Virus record (IMG/VR): IMGVR_UViG_3300008117_000369 | Coordinates: 1-34,681 of that record | Length of the DNA: 34,681 bases | Direction: 5' to 3' (one strand) | Source of the DNA: a virus | Shown: positions 14,818 through 21,570 of the stretch, piece by piece | Layout: the number at the start of each line of letters is the position of its first letter | Position numbering within the stretch: position 1 is the first letter of the stretch | The notes under the pieces: generated by a model | Told to the model about the DNA's origin: nothing | The model's database searches: none | What the model saw: only the letters and a program-made list of their open reading frames with translations | Position numbers and translations under genes: made by a program

Positions 14818-15075
14818 TCAGGCCTCTTCTATTTCTTCCAACACCTGAGCGGCACGGACTGCAAACCATGCCGCCTTTCGCAGGTCTTCCGCAAAGTCGA
14901 TCTTGCGCCCTGCGCGTGAGAGGTACTTTAATGCCGACCCGTGACAGTACGCAACAAACATTTCATTGCCTAGTACGGCGTGGATGTAATCAATCGCCTC
15001 AATAAGATCGCCGTCTGGCAGTTGCAGCTGATAGTGCCGCGGGCTTGACACCGGGTCATCTTCTCGAATCTTCAT
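14818..15075 (-). CDS. DUF3310 (SaV-like) nucleotide-metabolism-associated protein
   Basis: An 85-residue protein with the DUF3310 pattern: SPRHYQL near residue 12, IEAIDYIHAVLG, HGSALKYLSRAGRK and EDLRKAAWF. Many phages encode it near replication or nucleotide genes; the molecular function is not established, though it is often linked to nucleotide kinases. Full length for the family. It overlaps the exonuclease end by four bases and is separated from the next gene downstream by 66 bases without coding sequence. Confidence 0.75.
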   Translation of the reverse strand: MKIREDDPVSSPRHYQLQLPDGDLIEAIDYIHAVLGNEMFVAYCHGSALKYLSRAGRKIDFAEDLRKAAWFAVRAAQVLEEIEEA

Positions 15076-15779
15076 GCCGCCCTCTTCTTCAGTTTTTCGT
15101 TAAGGTCATGCAACGCACGCAAGTGCAGAAACGCGGGCCACGCATCGTCGTCTAGGCTTGGGTAGAAGTGGTGGCCGAAGTCGCCGTTTTCCTTGCTGAA
15201 GCGCAGAAGGTGATACCCGCCGTCGATCTTGTTGCCGGTCGTCTCTTCGTAGGCTTTGGCGTATGCAGCAATTTGCATGAGATATTCGCCGTACACGCCG
15301 CCGCTAGTTTTAAAATCACCCAGCACCAGCTTACCGTTAAGGCGCCCAATAAAGTCCAACGTGCCTCCGTATCGGTGCGCCTCGCTAATCACCGGCACCT
15401 CGCAATCGACAATCTCTAACTGCGTGCCCTTAACCCAGAACTCGAATGCAGAGTAGGCGGAGGCGGCCTGAGCACGGAACGACGTCTTGTCAGCCACGGA
15501 TGGTGCCTCTATCGCCTTCTCGAGCACCAGCATCGGGTCATCTCCCTTGACCCAAGCCTCGCACATGGCGTGGACGCAGGTGCCTACGGCCAGCGCGTCG
15601 TTGCCTTCATACAGCCCACCAGGCGCATCCTGCCCCTGACCCTCAAGGACGCCGTGGGCGCGTCCTGTTTTGTAAGCCCATAACAACAAAGCTCCTGGGT
15701 CTTTCACACGCAAAATGGTAGTGACCGACGGGATTTTCTTCCCGTCGGCCGCCTTATAACCCTGTCGCTGGGTAGGCAT
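15072..15779 (-). CDS. PD-(D/E)XK exonuclease (RecB/Cas4-like)
   Basis: A 235-residue nuclease. Motifs in order: GTCVHAM with His70 (RecB-family motif), Glu127 in DCEVPV, Asp142 in YGGTLDFIG, Asp155 and Lys157 in LGDFKTSG, and QIAAYAKAY (Gln169, Tyr173). Together they form the two-metal active site of lambda-exonuclease/RecB-like enzymes that resect double-stranded ends. Two bases separate it from the upstream SSB-like gene, so nuclease and SSB probably work together in recombination or in concatemer processing. No annealing protein of the Beta/Erf type is identified beside it. Confidence 0.8.
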   Translation of the reverse strand: MPTQRQGYKAADGKKIPSVTTILRVKDPGALLLWAYKTGRAHGVLEGQGQDAPGGLYEGNDALAVGTCVHAMCEAWVKGDDPMLVLEKAIEAPSVADKTSFRAQAASAYSAFEFWVKGTQLEIVDCEVPVISEAHRYGGTLDFIGRLNGKLVLGDFKTSGGVYGEYLMQIAAYAKAYEETTGNKIDGGYHLLRFSKENGDFGHHFYPSLDDDAWPAFLHLRALHDLNEKLKKRAA

Positions 15780-15781
15780 GA

Positions 15782-16429
15782 TTAAAACGCCAGCGCGTCG
15801 TCGGCAAACTCTTCAGCCGCGGCGGCCGGGGCAGCGGCGGCCTTCGGGGCTGGTGCTGCAGCCTTGGGCTTGTCGATGATGCGGGCAGCGATCTTGTCCT
15901 GCACCCACTCCGGCAGCCTGTCGAACACGTCAGGGTCTGGCGCGTCGGTTGAGTAGATCAACGCCTCACCTTCCAGCACCGGAGCAGGCATGCCCTTCGG
16001 CAGCGGCATGATGCTCGTGAGGTTGGCGTATGTTTTTTCGCCTTTAACGGAGTGCGTTACATTGATGAAGGCAGGCTTGCCGAGCACGTTGGCAAGGTCA
16101 AAGCGCTTCAACTCTTCCGGCGTGAACGCCTTACCGCGCCAACTTTGAAGCAACTGCCGCAGCGTCGCCTTCTCGTTAAGGGACAACCCAAGCGTGCGGG
16201 AGATCACCGCAGGGAGACTCTTGGTCTCGCCATTCTTCGTAATTTCCACGCGCTCGCTCGGAATTTGAAAGCGAACCATCAATGTGCGCTTCGGGGCGAA
16301 CTGACCACCAGGCGAGGGCTGCACGCCCAAGTCCACGATCATGTCACAGACGGCTGCGTAAGCGCCGGCCTCGAGAGGCTTGCGCTCAGGGAAGTTGCCG
16401 CCACCGGATGCAGAAATAATCAAGCTCAT
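15782..16429 (-). CDS. Putative phage single-stranded DNA-binding protein
   Basis: A 215-residue protein. The N-terminal about 150 residues (EAGAYAAVCDMIVDLGVQPS, APKRTLMVRFQIP, NVLGKPAFINVTH, YANLTSIMPLPKG) look like an OB-fold. The C-terminus is an Ala/Pro-rich linker ending in the acidic tail EEFADDALAF, the form used by SSB and T7 gp2.5 to recruit partners. Assignment rests on this architecture and on the neighbouring exonuclease. It has a strong AAGGAG site before ATG 16429. The family may be labelled differently in databases (for example DUF669-like). Confidence 0.6.
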   Translation of the reverse strand: MSLIISASGGGNFPERKPLEAGAYAAVCDMIVDLGVQPSPGGQFAPKRTLMVRFQIPSERVEITKNGETKSLPAVISRTLGLSLNEKATLRQLLQSWRGKAFTPEELKRFDLANVLGKPAFINVTHSVKGEKTYANLTSIMPLPKGMPAPVLEGEALIYSTDAPDPDVFDRLPEWVQDKIAARIIDKPKAAAPAPKAAAAPAAAAEEFADDALAF

Positions 16430-16454
16430 GTTAATACTCCTTCGATGTTACGGT

Positions 16455-16634
16455 TCACCAGTAATCTCTACCGCTCCGTGCGGAGCGCCAGTTAGGCGGG
16501 GGAACCTGCCGCCAATTCTCGTGTAGTGTGTTGCGCGACGCGCTACGGAAGCGACGGTCGCGCAGGTGCTCGATGATGCCGTGGATAAACCAGAGCAAAA
16601 ACAGGAGGAACAAGATTGCGAAAAGGATTTTCAT
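16455..16634 (-). CDS. Small membrane-anchored protein
   Basis: A 59-residue protein from ATG 16634 behind an excellent AAGGAGG. Residues 1-23 (MKILFAILFLLFLLWFIHGI) are one membrane segment or signal anchor; the rest is strongly basic with several Arg and Trp residues and ends GRDYW. No recognised family. Early-expressed one-helix phage proteins often act on host membranes, but that is only a thought here. Confidence 0.65.
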   Translation of the reverse strand: MKILFAILFLLFLLWFIHGIIEHLRDRRFRSASRNTLHENWRQVPPPNWRSARSGRDYW

Positions 16635-16643
16635 TGTGCCTCC

Positions 16644-16769
16644 TTACCACTCTTCGGGATTCGCTATCGCGTAAGCCAACACAGAGACCGCCATGGCGCC
16701 AAAGACTTTTGCTAGGAATATCAACTGCTGATATTCGTGGTGGTTGACTGGCGTGATGAGGTCGATCAT
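16644..16769 (-). CDS. Very small hydrophobic protein
   Basis: A 41-residue protein from ATG 16769, overlapping the preceding stop by four bases (ATGA). After MIDLITPVNHHEYQQ comes a hydrophobic helix LIFLAKVFGAMAVSVLAYAIA ending NPEEW. Probably a single-pass membrane micro-protein. The tight overlap and the AAGGAGG of the next gene just beyond its stop support it as a real gene. Function unknown. Confidence 0.5.
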   Translation of the reverse strand: MIDLITPVNHHEYQQLIFLAKVFGAMAVSVLAYAIANPEEW

Positions 16770-16987
16770 TGGAACACCGGGCCGTTAATCATTGCGCCAG
16801 GCTCTGGCGTCTTGACAAGCTTCTCGGCATACGCTGCCGCGTCGTCAACGCTCGAGAAGATGCGAGAGACGCCGACGCGCATGTCTGAGTCCAAGTCGGC
16901 GAGGTGCACGATGTACTTGCCGCTCTTCGTGAGGTGCACGGCTGACATCATGGAGGTGTCGTGATTAATAAAATTAATAATGTGCAT
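16766..16987 (-). CDS. Small unknown early protein
   Basis: A 73-residue protein from ATG 16987 with CAGGAG seven bases upstream; the longer reading frame upstream of it is out of coding character. The centre has alternating strands (AVHLTKSGKYIVHLADLDSD) and then a helix (SSVDDAAAYAEKLV). Looks like a small alpha/beta protein. No family recognised. It is the third gene of the leftward operon and is coupled to the next gene. Confidence 0.6.
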   Translation of the reverse strand: MHIINFINHDTSMMSAVHLTKSGKYIVHLADLDSDMRVGVSRIFSSVDDAAAYAEKLVKTPEPGAMINGPVFQ

Positions 16988-17006
16988 AGCGCGCTCCTGT
17001 GCCGGG

Positions 17007-17213
17007 TTAGGCGTTGAGACCAAACGCCTCGGCGGCGCCAACTCGGTTGACGGCACCGAGCACCGCGTCGCAGCACTCTTCAAACGTGTCGCGCTTGCTC
17101 CACGGCTGCTTGACGCCCTGGACGTACCAGACATATCCGCCGACCACTTGGCGTGCGTAGCCGTCGATGTCTTCGAGTTCGATCTCGTAATTAGGGCAGA
17201 GGGGGCGGTTCAT
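17007..17213 (-). CDS. Small unknown early protein
   Basis: A 68-residue protein from ATG 17213, overlapping the first gene of the operon by four bases, with GAGGTGG upstream. Sequence features: YEIELEDIDGYARQVVGG, then VWYVQGVKQPW and a helix TFEECCDAVLGAV. No recognised family or active-site motif. Acidic N-half. Position at the head of the leftward operon implies very early expression, as for host-takeover proteins; this is inference. Confidence 0.6.
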   Translation of the reverse strand: MNRPLCPNYEIELEDIDGYARQVVGGYVWYVQGVKQPWSKRDTFEECCDAVLGAVNRVGAAEAFGLNA

Positions 17214-17554
17214 GCGGCCACCTCGTAAGGCTTATCGTATCGGCCAACGCTAATATCAATGTAGTAGGCCGTATAAAAATAGTCGGTGCTGATGTCAGAC
17301 TTGTCGAACCAGTCAGCGGAGCGCATGGCCTCGAGGGCCTCGTTCAAGAAGTCACGGGCAACGCCTTCGTGCTGTCTGTCAATCCAATAAATGTTGACGC
17401 CCTTGCCTTTAAAGTCAATCGGGCCAGACTTCAGCGTAAGGGCGATGGTGCTATGGTTGCGCACCGAAAGGCTGCCCTTCATGCCGTACTTTAAAAGTAC
17501 CGGCTTTAGCGCCGCCGAAATTTTCGCCTTGCCTTCTTGATTGATGTAAGCCAT
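17210..17554 (-). CDS. LPD29-like early protein
   Basis: A 114-residue protein, first gene of the leftward operon, with AGAAGGAG seven bases before ATG 17554. It starts with a helix (AKISAALKPVLLKYG), then SLSVRNHSTIALTLKSGPID, a central INxYWIDRQHEG and a C-terminal TDYFYTAYYIDISVGRYDKP. This order resembles the large-polyvalent-protein-associated domain 29 found alone or fused in phages and plasmids. The molecular role of that domain is unknown to me. The promoter at 17605-17633 reads into it. Confidence 0.6.
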   Translation of the reverse strand: MAYINQEGKAKISAALKPVLLKYGMKGSLSVRNHSTIALTLKSGPIDFKGKGVNIYWIDRQHEGVARDFLNEALEAMRSADWFDKSDISTDYFYTAYYIDISVGRYDKPYEVAA

Positions 17555-17604
17555 TTTCGTCTCCTTCTATCGCTTCTGTCCGGCACTGCGCCGTCCATGT
17601 GTGT

Positions 17605-17633
17605 ACTGTACCTGCGCCTAATCTTGTCGTCAA
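17605..17633 (-). promoter_or_regulatory. Leftward early promoter
   Basis: On the minus strand TTGACG (17633-17628) is followed after exactly 17 bases by TACAGT (17610-17605). This is a good sigma70 match (5/6 and 4/6 with ideal spacing). Transcription would start near 17598 and run into the LPD29-like gene. Confidence 0.75.
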
Positions 17634-17643
17634 GCACTTCTTG
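17631..17643. promoter_or_regulatory. Operator candidate O1 (CAAG-N5-CTTG)
   Basis: The palindrome CAAGCACTTCTTG overlaps the -35 box of the leftward promoter. The same CAAG-N5-CTTG pattern recurs at 17693-17705; both copies are followed by TA. The size suits a Cro-like HTH dimer. Confidence 0.55.
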
Positions 17644-17682
17644 TAAATAAATTAGTATGCTCCGGTGCTATGCGTATTTAGG

Positions 17683-17711
17683 TTGCCAGTTGCAAGATTG
17701 TCTTGTATTCT
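17683..17711 (+). promoter_or_regulatory. Rightward promoter of the regulator/replication operon
   Basis: TTGCCA (17683-17688) and TATTCT (17706-17711) are separated by 17 bases. The -10 box ends only two bases before the ATG at 17714, so a transcript would start around 17718, giving a leaderless message if translation begins at the second ATG, 17720. Confidence 0.55.
17693..17705. promoter_or_regulatory. Operator candidate O2 (CAAG-N5-CTTG)
   Basis: The palindrome CAAGATTGTCTTG fills the spacer between the -35 and -10 boxes of the rightward promoter. Its centre lies 62 bases (about six helical turns) from the centre of O1, so bound dimers would face the same side of the DNA. Confidence 0.55.
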
Positions 17712-17713
17712 AG

Positions 17714-17935
17714 ATGACCATGAAAAAACCTAATCTATCGCCGCAGCACGCGGCAGTCATTCACGCCGTAGCCTTGGCGGGAGGGCAGTCAGCCCTTGCC
17801 AAGAAACTAGGGATCAAGCCCCAGGCAGTCCAGCAGTGGGTTGTATCCGGTAGGGTACCGCCTCTGAGGGTTATTGCCGTCGAGGCAGCAACTGGTGTAT
17901 CACGCAAGGCTCTTAGGCCGGATATCTACCCATGA
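17714..17935 (+). CDS. Cro/YdaS-like transcriptional regulator
   Basis: A 73-residue protein (71 from the second ATG at 17720). Residues about 14-56 contain VALAGGQSALAKKLGIKPQAVQQW, a helix-turn-helix of the Cro/YdaS family, followed by the typical PPLRVIAVEAATGVSRKALRPDIYP ending. Role in the family: represses early promoters by binding short palindromes. The gene stands at the start of the rightward operon and its promoter carries a CAAG-N5-CTTG site; the divergent promoter has the same site. It ends in an ATGA overlap with the primase-helicase gene. No partner CI-like repressor is seen in the window. Confidence 0.8.
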   Translation: MTMKKPNLSPQHAAVIHAVALAGGQSALAKKLGIKPQAVQQWVVSGRVPPLRVIAVEAATGVSRKALRPDIYP

Positions 17936-19980
17936 AGCCAGAACTCACCGCCATCGTGCCAGTCGAGCGTGTCCTCGAGCTGGCGAAGAAGTACCCAGTA
18001 TTCCCGTGCAGGAGGAAAGATGAAACAGACCAAGAAGGGCGCACGCTTAAAGCCAAAAGCCCGCTCACCCGAAACGGATTCAAAGACGCCACGCAAGACG
18101 AGGCGCAGATTCGTCGATTCTGGGCCAGTCACCCTGACGCACTCGTTGGGGTTCCAACCGGCAGCCGCACCGGACTTGCCGTCATCGACTTCGATACCAG
18201 CAAGGCTGGCGCGGCTGCTCAGGACTGGCTTGCAGAAAATCAGGCGGCTCTGGTAAGCACCCGAGTCCACCAGACCGGCGGCGGTAGCGGCGGCAGACAT
18301 TACCTGTTCTCGACACCTTCGGGTGTGAAAATTCGCGGCGGCGCGTCGGTTACGCTCGGCAAGGTGCGCCGCGACGGCCTCGACATCCGCGCCGAGGGCG
18401 GGTACATCATCTGGTGGCCGCTGCACTATGGGCAGAGCGGCCCGATGGGCGACATCAAGTCGCTACCGGCCGGGCTGATCGACGAGCGGCGCATGGATCT
18501 CGAGCTGCCCGCGGAGCTGGCGGCAAAACTACCGCCGAAGCCTGGCACCAGCGGGGACTTCCAGCGCGACCTACCGCGGATTACCGAGGCGCTGTCATTC
18601 ATCGACCCGGCGCCATACGATTCGTGGCTGATGGCAGGGATGGCGCTGCACTACGCCAGTGGCGGAGCCGATGACGGACTAGAATTGTGGGACGCCTGGT
18701 CATCCGGCGGCATCACCGGCGTGCTGCCCGCGTCGTACGCAGGGCGCGCAGACATCGAGTACCGCTGGCAGTCGTTCCACCTTGACCGCGGCGGCGGTGT
18801 TACGCTCGGTAGCCTCTTTAACGCGGCCAAGGCTGGCGGCTGGGTGTCTGTGCCAGAGGCGGTGAGGATCGGGCCACCGAAGCGGGAGGAGCCGCCAATG
18901 CAGTACGACGATGTGCCAGAGGCGCAGGGAATGATTCGGCACGCTGAGCCAGAGCTGCCGGCGCAAAGTGTGACACCGGGTGGCATAGTCACAGGCCGTC
19001 GTCTCATCCTGCGGCCCATCGGCGAGATCGTGACCGAGCGGCGCGAGGCGACGTGGCTGATTCACAACGTACTCGAGGCCAACGTGCTGGCGGTGCTGGC
19101 GGGGCCGCGTGCCAGCTTTAAGTCGTTTATCGCCTTGGATTGGGCGATGCGCATTGCGGCGGCTGATAATCCTGTGGTCATCCTGTCGGGCGAGGGTGCC
19201 GGTTTGGGCCGTCGCGCTGAAGCATGGATGCAGGAGCACGGCAAGGGGCGCGACCTAAACGAACTGCGGCTCATGGCGCTGGAGTCCGTTGCCAACCTAA
19301 ACGCCGAGACTGAGATGGCGATGCTCCAGCAGTCCATTGATGAGGCCGGCATACGACCGGCGCTCGTGATCGTGGACACGTTCAGCAAGTTTAGCGCCGG
19401 GCTGGACGAGAACAGCAACCAGGAGGTTGCCGAGTATCTCTCGAAGCTCACCATCGGGCTGCGCGAGCGGTACACGGCGACGGTGCTGCTCGTGGCGCAC
19501 AGCGGGCACGGCGATGCCAAGCGGCCGCGGGGCGCCAGCGCCTTGATGGCAAACCCTGACGCCGAGTACATCGTGGAACGGCCCGATGCGCAGGCTATGG
19601 TGGTGGCGGTAAGCCGCGAGCGATTCAAGGACACGGCCAGCCTGTCTCCACTTGGATACGAGGCGGTGGAGGTGCCGCTTGGGCGGATGGACAAGTACGG
19701 TGAGCCGGTCAAGTCTCTGGTGATGAGGGAGGCGACGGCGCCGGGTAAGCCGGCGGTGGCTCACTCGCCCCAGGGGAAGGCACAGCGGACGATCCTTGCG
19801 GCGCTCAGGGAGCGCCAGAAGCGGTCTGATACGCCGCTGGTCTGGACGGTCGAGGAGATGCGCCAGATAGGACGGGAGTGTGGGGTGGCGAGGCAGTCTG
19901 TCCACGATGCGGTCGAAAAGTTGATGCTGTCACCCTTCCTGAAGGCCAGTGTGGGCGGCAGTATGCTGGGGGAACCGTGA
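17932..19980 (+). CDS. Primase-helicase (Prim-Pol, PriCT, RecA-like helicase)
   Basis: A 682-residue replication protein. Residues about 8-190 are a bifunctional primase-polymerase domain: KSPLTRNGFKDAT, then the metal motif AVIDFD (Asp86, Asp88) and GGRHYLF with His123. Residues about 218-305 (SFIDPAPYDSWLMAGMALH, YRWQSFH, TLGSLFNAAKAGGW) are a PriCT-2 type linker. Residues about 375-560 are a hexameric RecA-like ATPase: Walker A GPRASFKS (391-398, Lys397), Walker B LVIVDTF (Asp482) and VAHSGH. The last 65 residues (TILAALRERQK through CGVARQSVHDAVEKLM) form a winged-helix-like DNA-binding domain. It probably primes and unwinds at the repeat cluster that begins right after its stop. Confidence 0.85.
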   Translation: MKPELTAIVPVERVLELAKKYPVFPCRRKDETDQEGRTLKAKSPLTRNGFKDATQDEAQIRRFWASHPDALVGVPTGSRTGLAVIDFDTSKAGAAAQDWLAENQAALVSTRVHQTGGGSGGRHYLFSTPSGVKIRGGASVTLGKVRRDGLDIRAEGGYIIWWPLHYGQSGPMGDIKSLPAGLIDERRMDLELPAELAAKLPPKPGTSGDFQRDLPRITEALSFIDPAPYDSWLMAGMALHYASGGADDGLELWDAWSSGGITGVLPASYAGRADIEYRWQSFHLDRGGGVTLGSLFNAAKAGGWVSVPEAVRIGPPKREEPPMQYDDVPEAQGMIRHAEPELPAQSVTPGGIVTGRRLILRPIGEIVTERREATWLIHNVLEANVLAVLAGPRASFKSFIALDWAMRIAAADNPVVILSGEGAGLGRRAEAWMQEHGKGRDLNELRLMALESVANLNAETEMAMLQQSIDEAGIRPALVIVDTFSKFSAGLDENSNQEVAEYLSKLTIGLRERYTATVLLVAHSGHGDAKRPRGASALMANPDAEYIVERPDAQAMVVAVSRERFKDTASLSPLGYEAVEVPLGRMDKYGEPVKSLVMREATAPGKPAVAHSPQGKAQRTILAALRERQKRSDTPLVWTVEEMRQIGRECGVARQSVHDAVEKLMLSPFLKASVGGSMLGEP

Positions 19981-20092
19981 TGTCCGAAAATGTCCGAAAA
20001 TGTCCGAATCGGACAATTTCGGCGGGTCAATTATGTCCGAAAATGTCCGAGAGTCCTTTAGGACTCGGACATTCGGACATGACCTTCGGACA
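19981..20092. repeat. Iteron-like cluster, nine copies of TGTCCGA (candidate replication origin)
   Basis: The heptamer TGTCCGA occurs forward at 19981, 19991, 20001, 20034 and 20044 and inverted (TCGGACA) at 20009, 20065, 20073 and 20086. The first three and the 20034/20044 pair are spaced exactly 10 bases, about one helical turn. 20001-20015 is a perfect palindrome TGTCCGAATCGGACA, and 20051-20066 is a hairpin (GAGTCC, loop TTTA, GGACTC) flanked by inverted copies. The cluster fills almost all of the 121-base gap after the primase-helicase gene. Such phased repeats are typical of initiator-binding sites. Confidence 0.75.
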
Positions 20093-20101
20093 TTGGAGTG
20101 G

Positions 20102-20317
20102 ATGGTGAGATACAAGGAAGATAAGCCTAAAGGTGTTGCGATGGCGCAACATGTTGCAGATACGCCACTAGCCAAGAGGATGCTCGAACAGATGGGCAAA
20201 GATGACTATCAGTTGATGAAGACATTTCAGCAGCACTTTGGTGCAAGGTTAGTCCACTACTCTGACCAACAGGGCGAGGTGGGCAAGCGACCGGGGTGGG
20301 CCAATGACGCAGGGTAA
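20102..20317 (+). CDS. Small unknown protein
   Basis: A 71-residue protein from ATG 20102, chosen because it follows GGAGTGG and the reading frame upstream runs through the repeat cluster. Features: MVRYKEDKPKGVAMAQHVAD, then LAKRMLEQMGKDDYQLMKTF, QQHFGARLVHYSDQ and a basic end. Mostly helical and charged. No family recognised. It sits between the repeat cluster and other small replication-region genes and overlaps the next one by 14 bases. Confidence 0.5.
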   Translation: MVRYKEDKPKGVAMAQHVADTPLAKRMLEQMGKDDYQLMKTFQQHFGARLVHYSDQQGEVGKRPGWANDAG

Positions 20318-20588
20318 GCTGAACATTACCGGGCCGCTGGTCTGGGAGGAGTCCGAGAACTGGGGGAAGACGTCGGCCTGTGGTCGGTTTTCAATCCGGC
20401 ACCAGACAATCAATGGCAAGGAAGAGTTCGTGCTGTGGAGGCGCGGGGCGGACGGTAGGGTCATCCCGAAGCAGCTGGGGGTGTTTGATAACTTCGAGGC
20501 CGCGGCAGCAGAGGCTGACGAGCACAAGTACCGAGACCCTCCGAAGCGGAACGGCATATACGACTGGAGGCCGCGATGGGGCAAGTAA
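20304..20588 (+). CDS. Small unknown protein
   Basis: A 94-residue protein. Alternating strands (ITGPLVWEES, CGRFSIRHQTINGKEEFVLW, LGVFDNFEAAAAEADEH) suggest a small beta-rich fold followed by a helix; the RFSIR...FVLW...LGxF.xFexAa pattern recalls small phage proteins that wrap one strand pair around a helix. No active site visible. It overlaps its upstream and downstream neighbours by 14 and 13 bases, so it is part of the rightward operon. Confidence 0.5.
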   Translation: MTQGKLNITGPLVWEESENWGKTSACGRFSIRHQTINGKEEFVLWRRGADGRVIPKQLGVFDNFEAAAAEADEHKYRDPPKRNGIYDWRPRWGK

Positions 20589-20950
20589 GGCGATGCCCGA
20601 TCTGCCTGATCGAGAACACGGGCGGGCGTCCGCACACCTGGCACAAGACCGCGCACAAGAAGAAGGGGTACTCACCTGAGAAGATCGCGGAGATGGTGCG
20701 GCAGACGATTGAGCAGAACCAGGTTAAGGAAATAATCTGCGACGCCGTGGACTTGGCTAGGCAGCCGGATGGCTGGCGCTCTAAGCCGAAGAAGTCCCGC
20801 AAGGAGTATCATCAGGTCTATTATTGGCGTCACGCTGATAAGCGTAGGATGCAACGACGAGAGAGTAAGACTTTGCGCAGGAGGGTGCGGCCATTGATCG
20901 CTGAACTGTGCAAGGCCGTTGACCTTGGCAGAATTACAGCGGGGTGGTAG
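20576..20950 (+). CDS. Basic protein with possible zinc site
   Basis: A 124-residue protein. The N-terminus has CPIC (Cys7, Cys10) followed by His20, His23 and His27 (RPHTWHKTAHKK), which could bind zinc. The rest is helical and very basic, with runs such as KPKKSRKEYHQVYYWRHADK and RRRVRPLIAELC. Probably a nucleic-acid-binding protein. Not a recognisable HNH nuclease. Its place just upstream of a Hjc-like nuclease suggests a role in DNA processing, which is inference. Confidence 0.5.
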   Translation: MGQVRRCPICLIENTGGRPHTWHKTAHKKKGYSPEKIAEMVRQTIEQNQVKEIICDAVDLARQPDGWRSKPKKSRKEYHQVYYWRHADKRRMQRRESKTLRRRVRPLIAELCKAVDLGRITAGW

Positions 20951-21274
20951 ATGGGAAAGCGACAAAGAGAACGCGGAGCCGAGACCGAACGTGAGGTATG
21001 CGAAAAGATCGCGGCCGGTACGGGCTGGGTAGTCAAGCGTGAACTAGGGCAGGCCAGAGACGGCGGCTGCGACATTCGCCTGGGGCAGTTCGTGCTTGAG
21101 GTAAAGCGCCGCAAGTCGATTGCCGTTTACGAGTGGGTTGACCAGGCAAAGGCTGCATGTGCGCCTTATGAGATCCCGGTCGTCGTTTGCCGCGGAGATA
21201 AGCGAGAGTTCCTCGTGATCCAGCGCCTTGACGACTGGATGAAGATGGCTAAGCACGAGTTACCGGACAGATGA
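20951..21274 (+). CDS. Hjc-like PD-(D/E)XK endonuclease (Holliday-junction resolvase type)
   Basis: A 107-residue nuclease. The order RERGAETEREVCEKIAA (Glu15 as first catalytic acid), then GQARDGGCDIRLG (Asp41), FVLEVKRRK (Glu50, Lys52) and EWVDQAKAAC (Gln66) is that of archaeal-type Hjc and related small resolvases. Expected role: cutting branched DNA before packaging. Full length for a small single-domain enzyme. It ends in ATGA, coupled to the zinc-ribbon gene. Confidence 0.7.
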   Translation: MGKRQRERGAETEREVCEKIAAGTGWVVKRELGQARDGGCDIRLGQFVLEVKRRKSIAVYEWVDQAKAACAPYEIPVVVCRGDKREFLVIQRLDDWMKMAKHELPDR

Positions 21275-21570
21275 AATGCCCAAAGTGCTCGAAACCGAGC
21301 GAGGTCGTGAAGGTCTACCAGTTCCCGACCGAGGCGCGGCGACGGAGAGAGTGTACGAGCTGCGGTCTCAGATTCTCCACGAGCGAGCGCGTCTGGAGGC
21401 GAGTCTATGCCGAAGAGACCAAGGCCAAGAGCCAAGTGCGTCTCACGAAGAAGGTGGATCATTCAGAGCGGCAGAAAAAGACTTATAGCAACTTCGACGT
21501 CGTGGCATTGGAAGGCTACGATCTAGACTACGAAGACGTATCAACCTATGTGCATGCGAGTGACGACTGA
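21271..21570 (+). CDS. Zinc-ribbon protein (NrdR N-terminal-like)
   Basis: A 99-residue protein. Cys3/Cys6 (MKCPKC) and Cys28/Cys31 (ECTSCGLRFSTSER) form a zinc ribbon like the N-terminal domain of the ribonucleotide-reductase regulator NrdR, but the NrdR ATP-cone domain is missing. The C-terminal half is acidic and ends DLDYEDVSTYVHASDD. Phages often carry such short ribbons next to terminase genes; a regulatory or packaging role is possible. Its last base is the first base of the small terminase ATG. Confidence 0.65.
   Translation: MKCPKCSKPSEVVKVYQFPTEARRRRECTSCGLRFSTSERVWRRVYAEETKAKSQVRLTKKVDHSERQKKTYSNFDVVALEGYDLDYEDVSTYVHASDD

Noticed and set aside
19980-20108. A 42-residue reading frame (MSENVRKCPNRT...) starting in the primase-helicase stop
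   Set aside because: It is simply the translation of the TGTCCGA repeats; the DNA repeats explain it in both orientations, and the frame has no recognisable protein features. A small gene here cannot be fully excluded.
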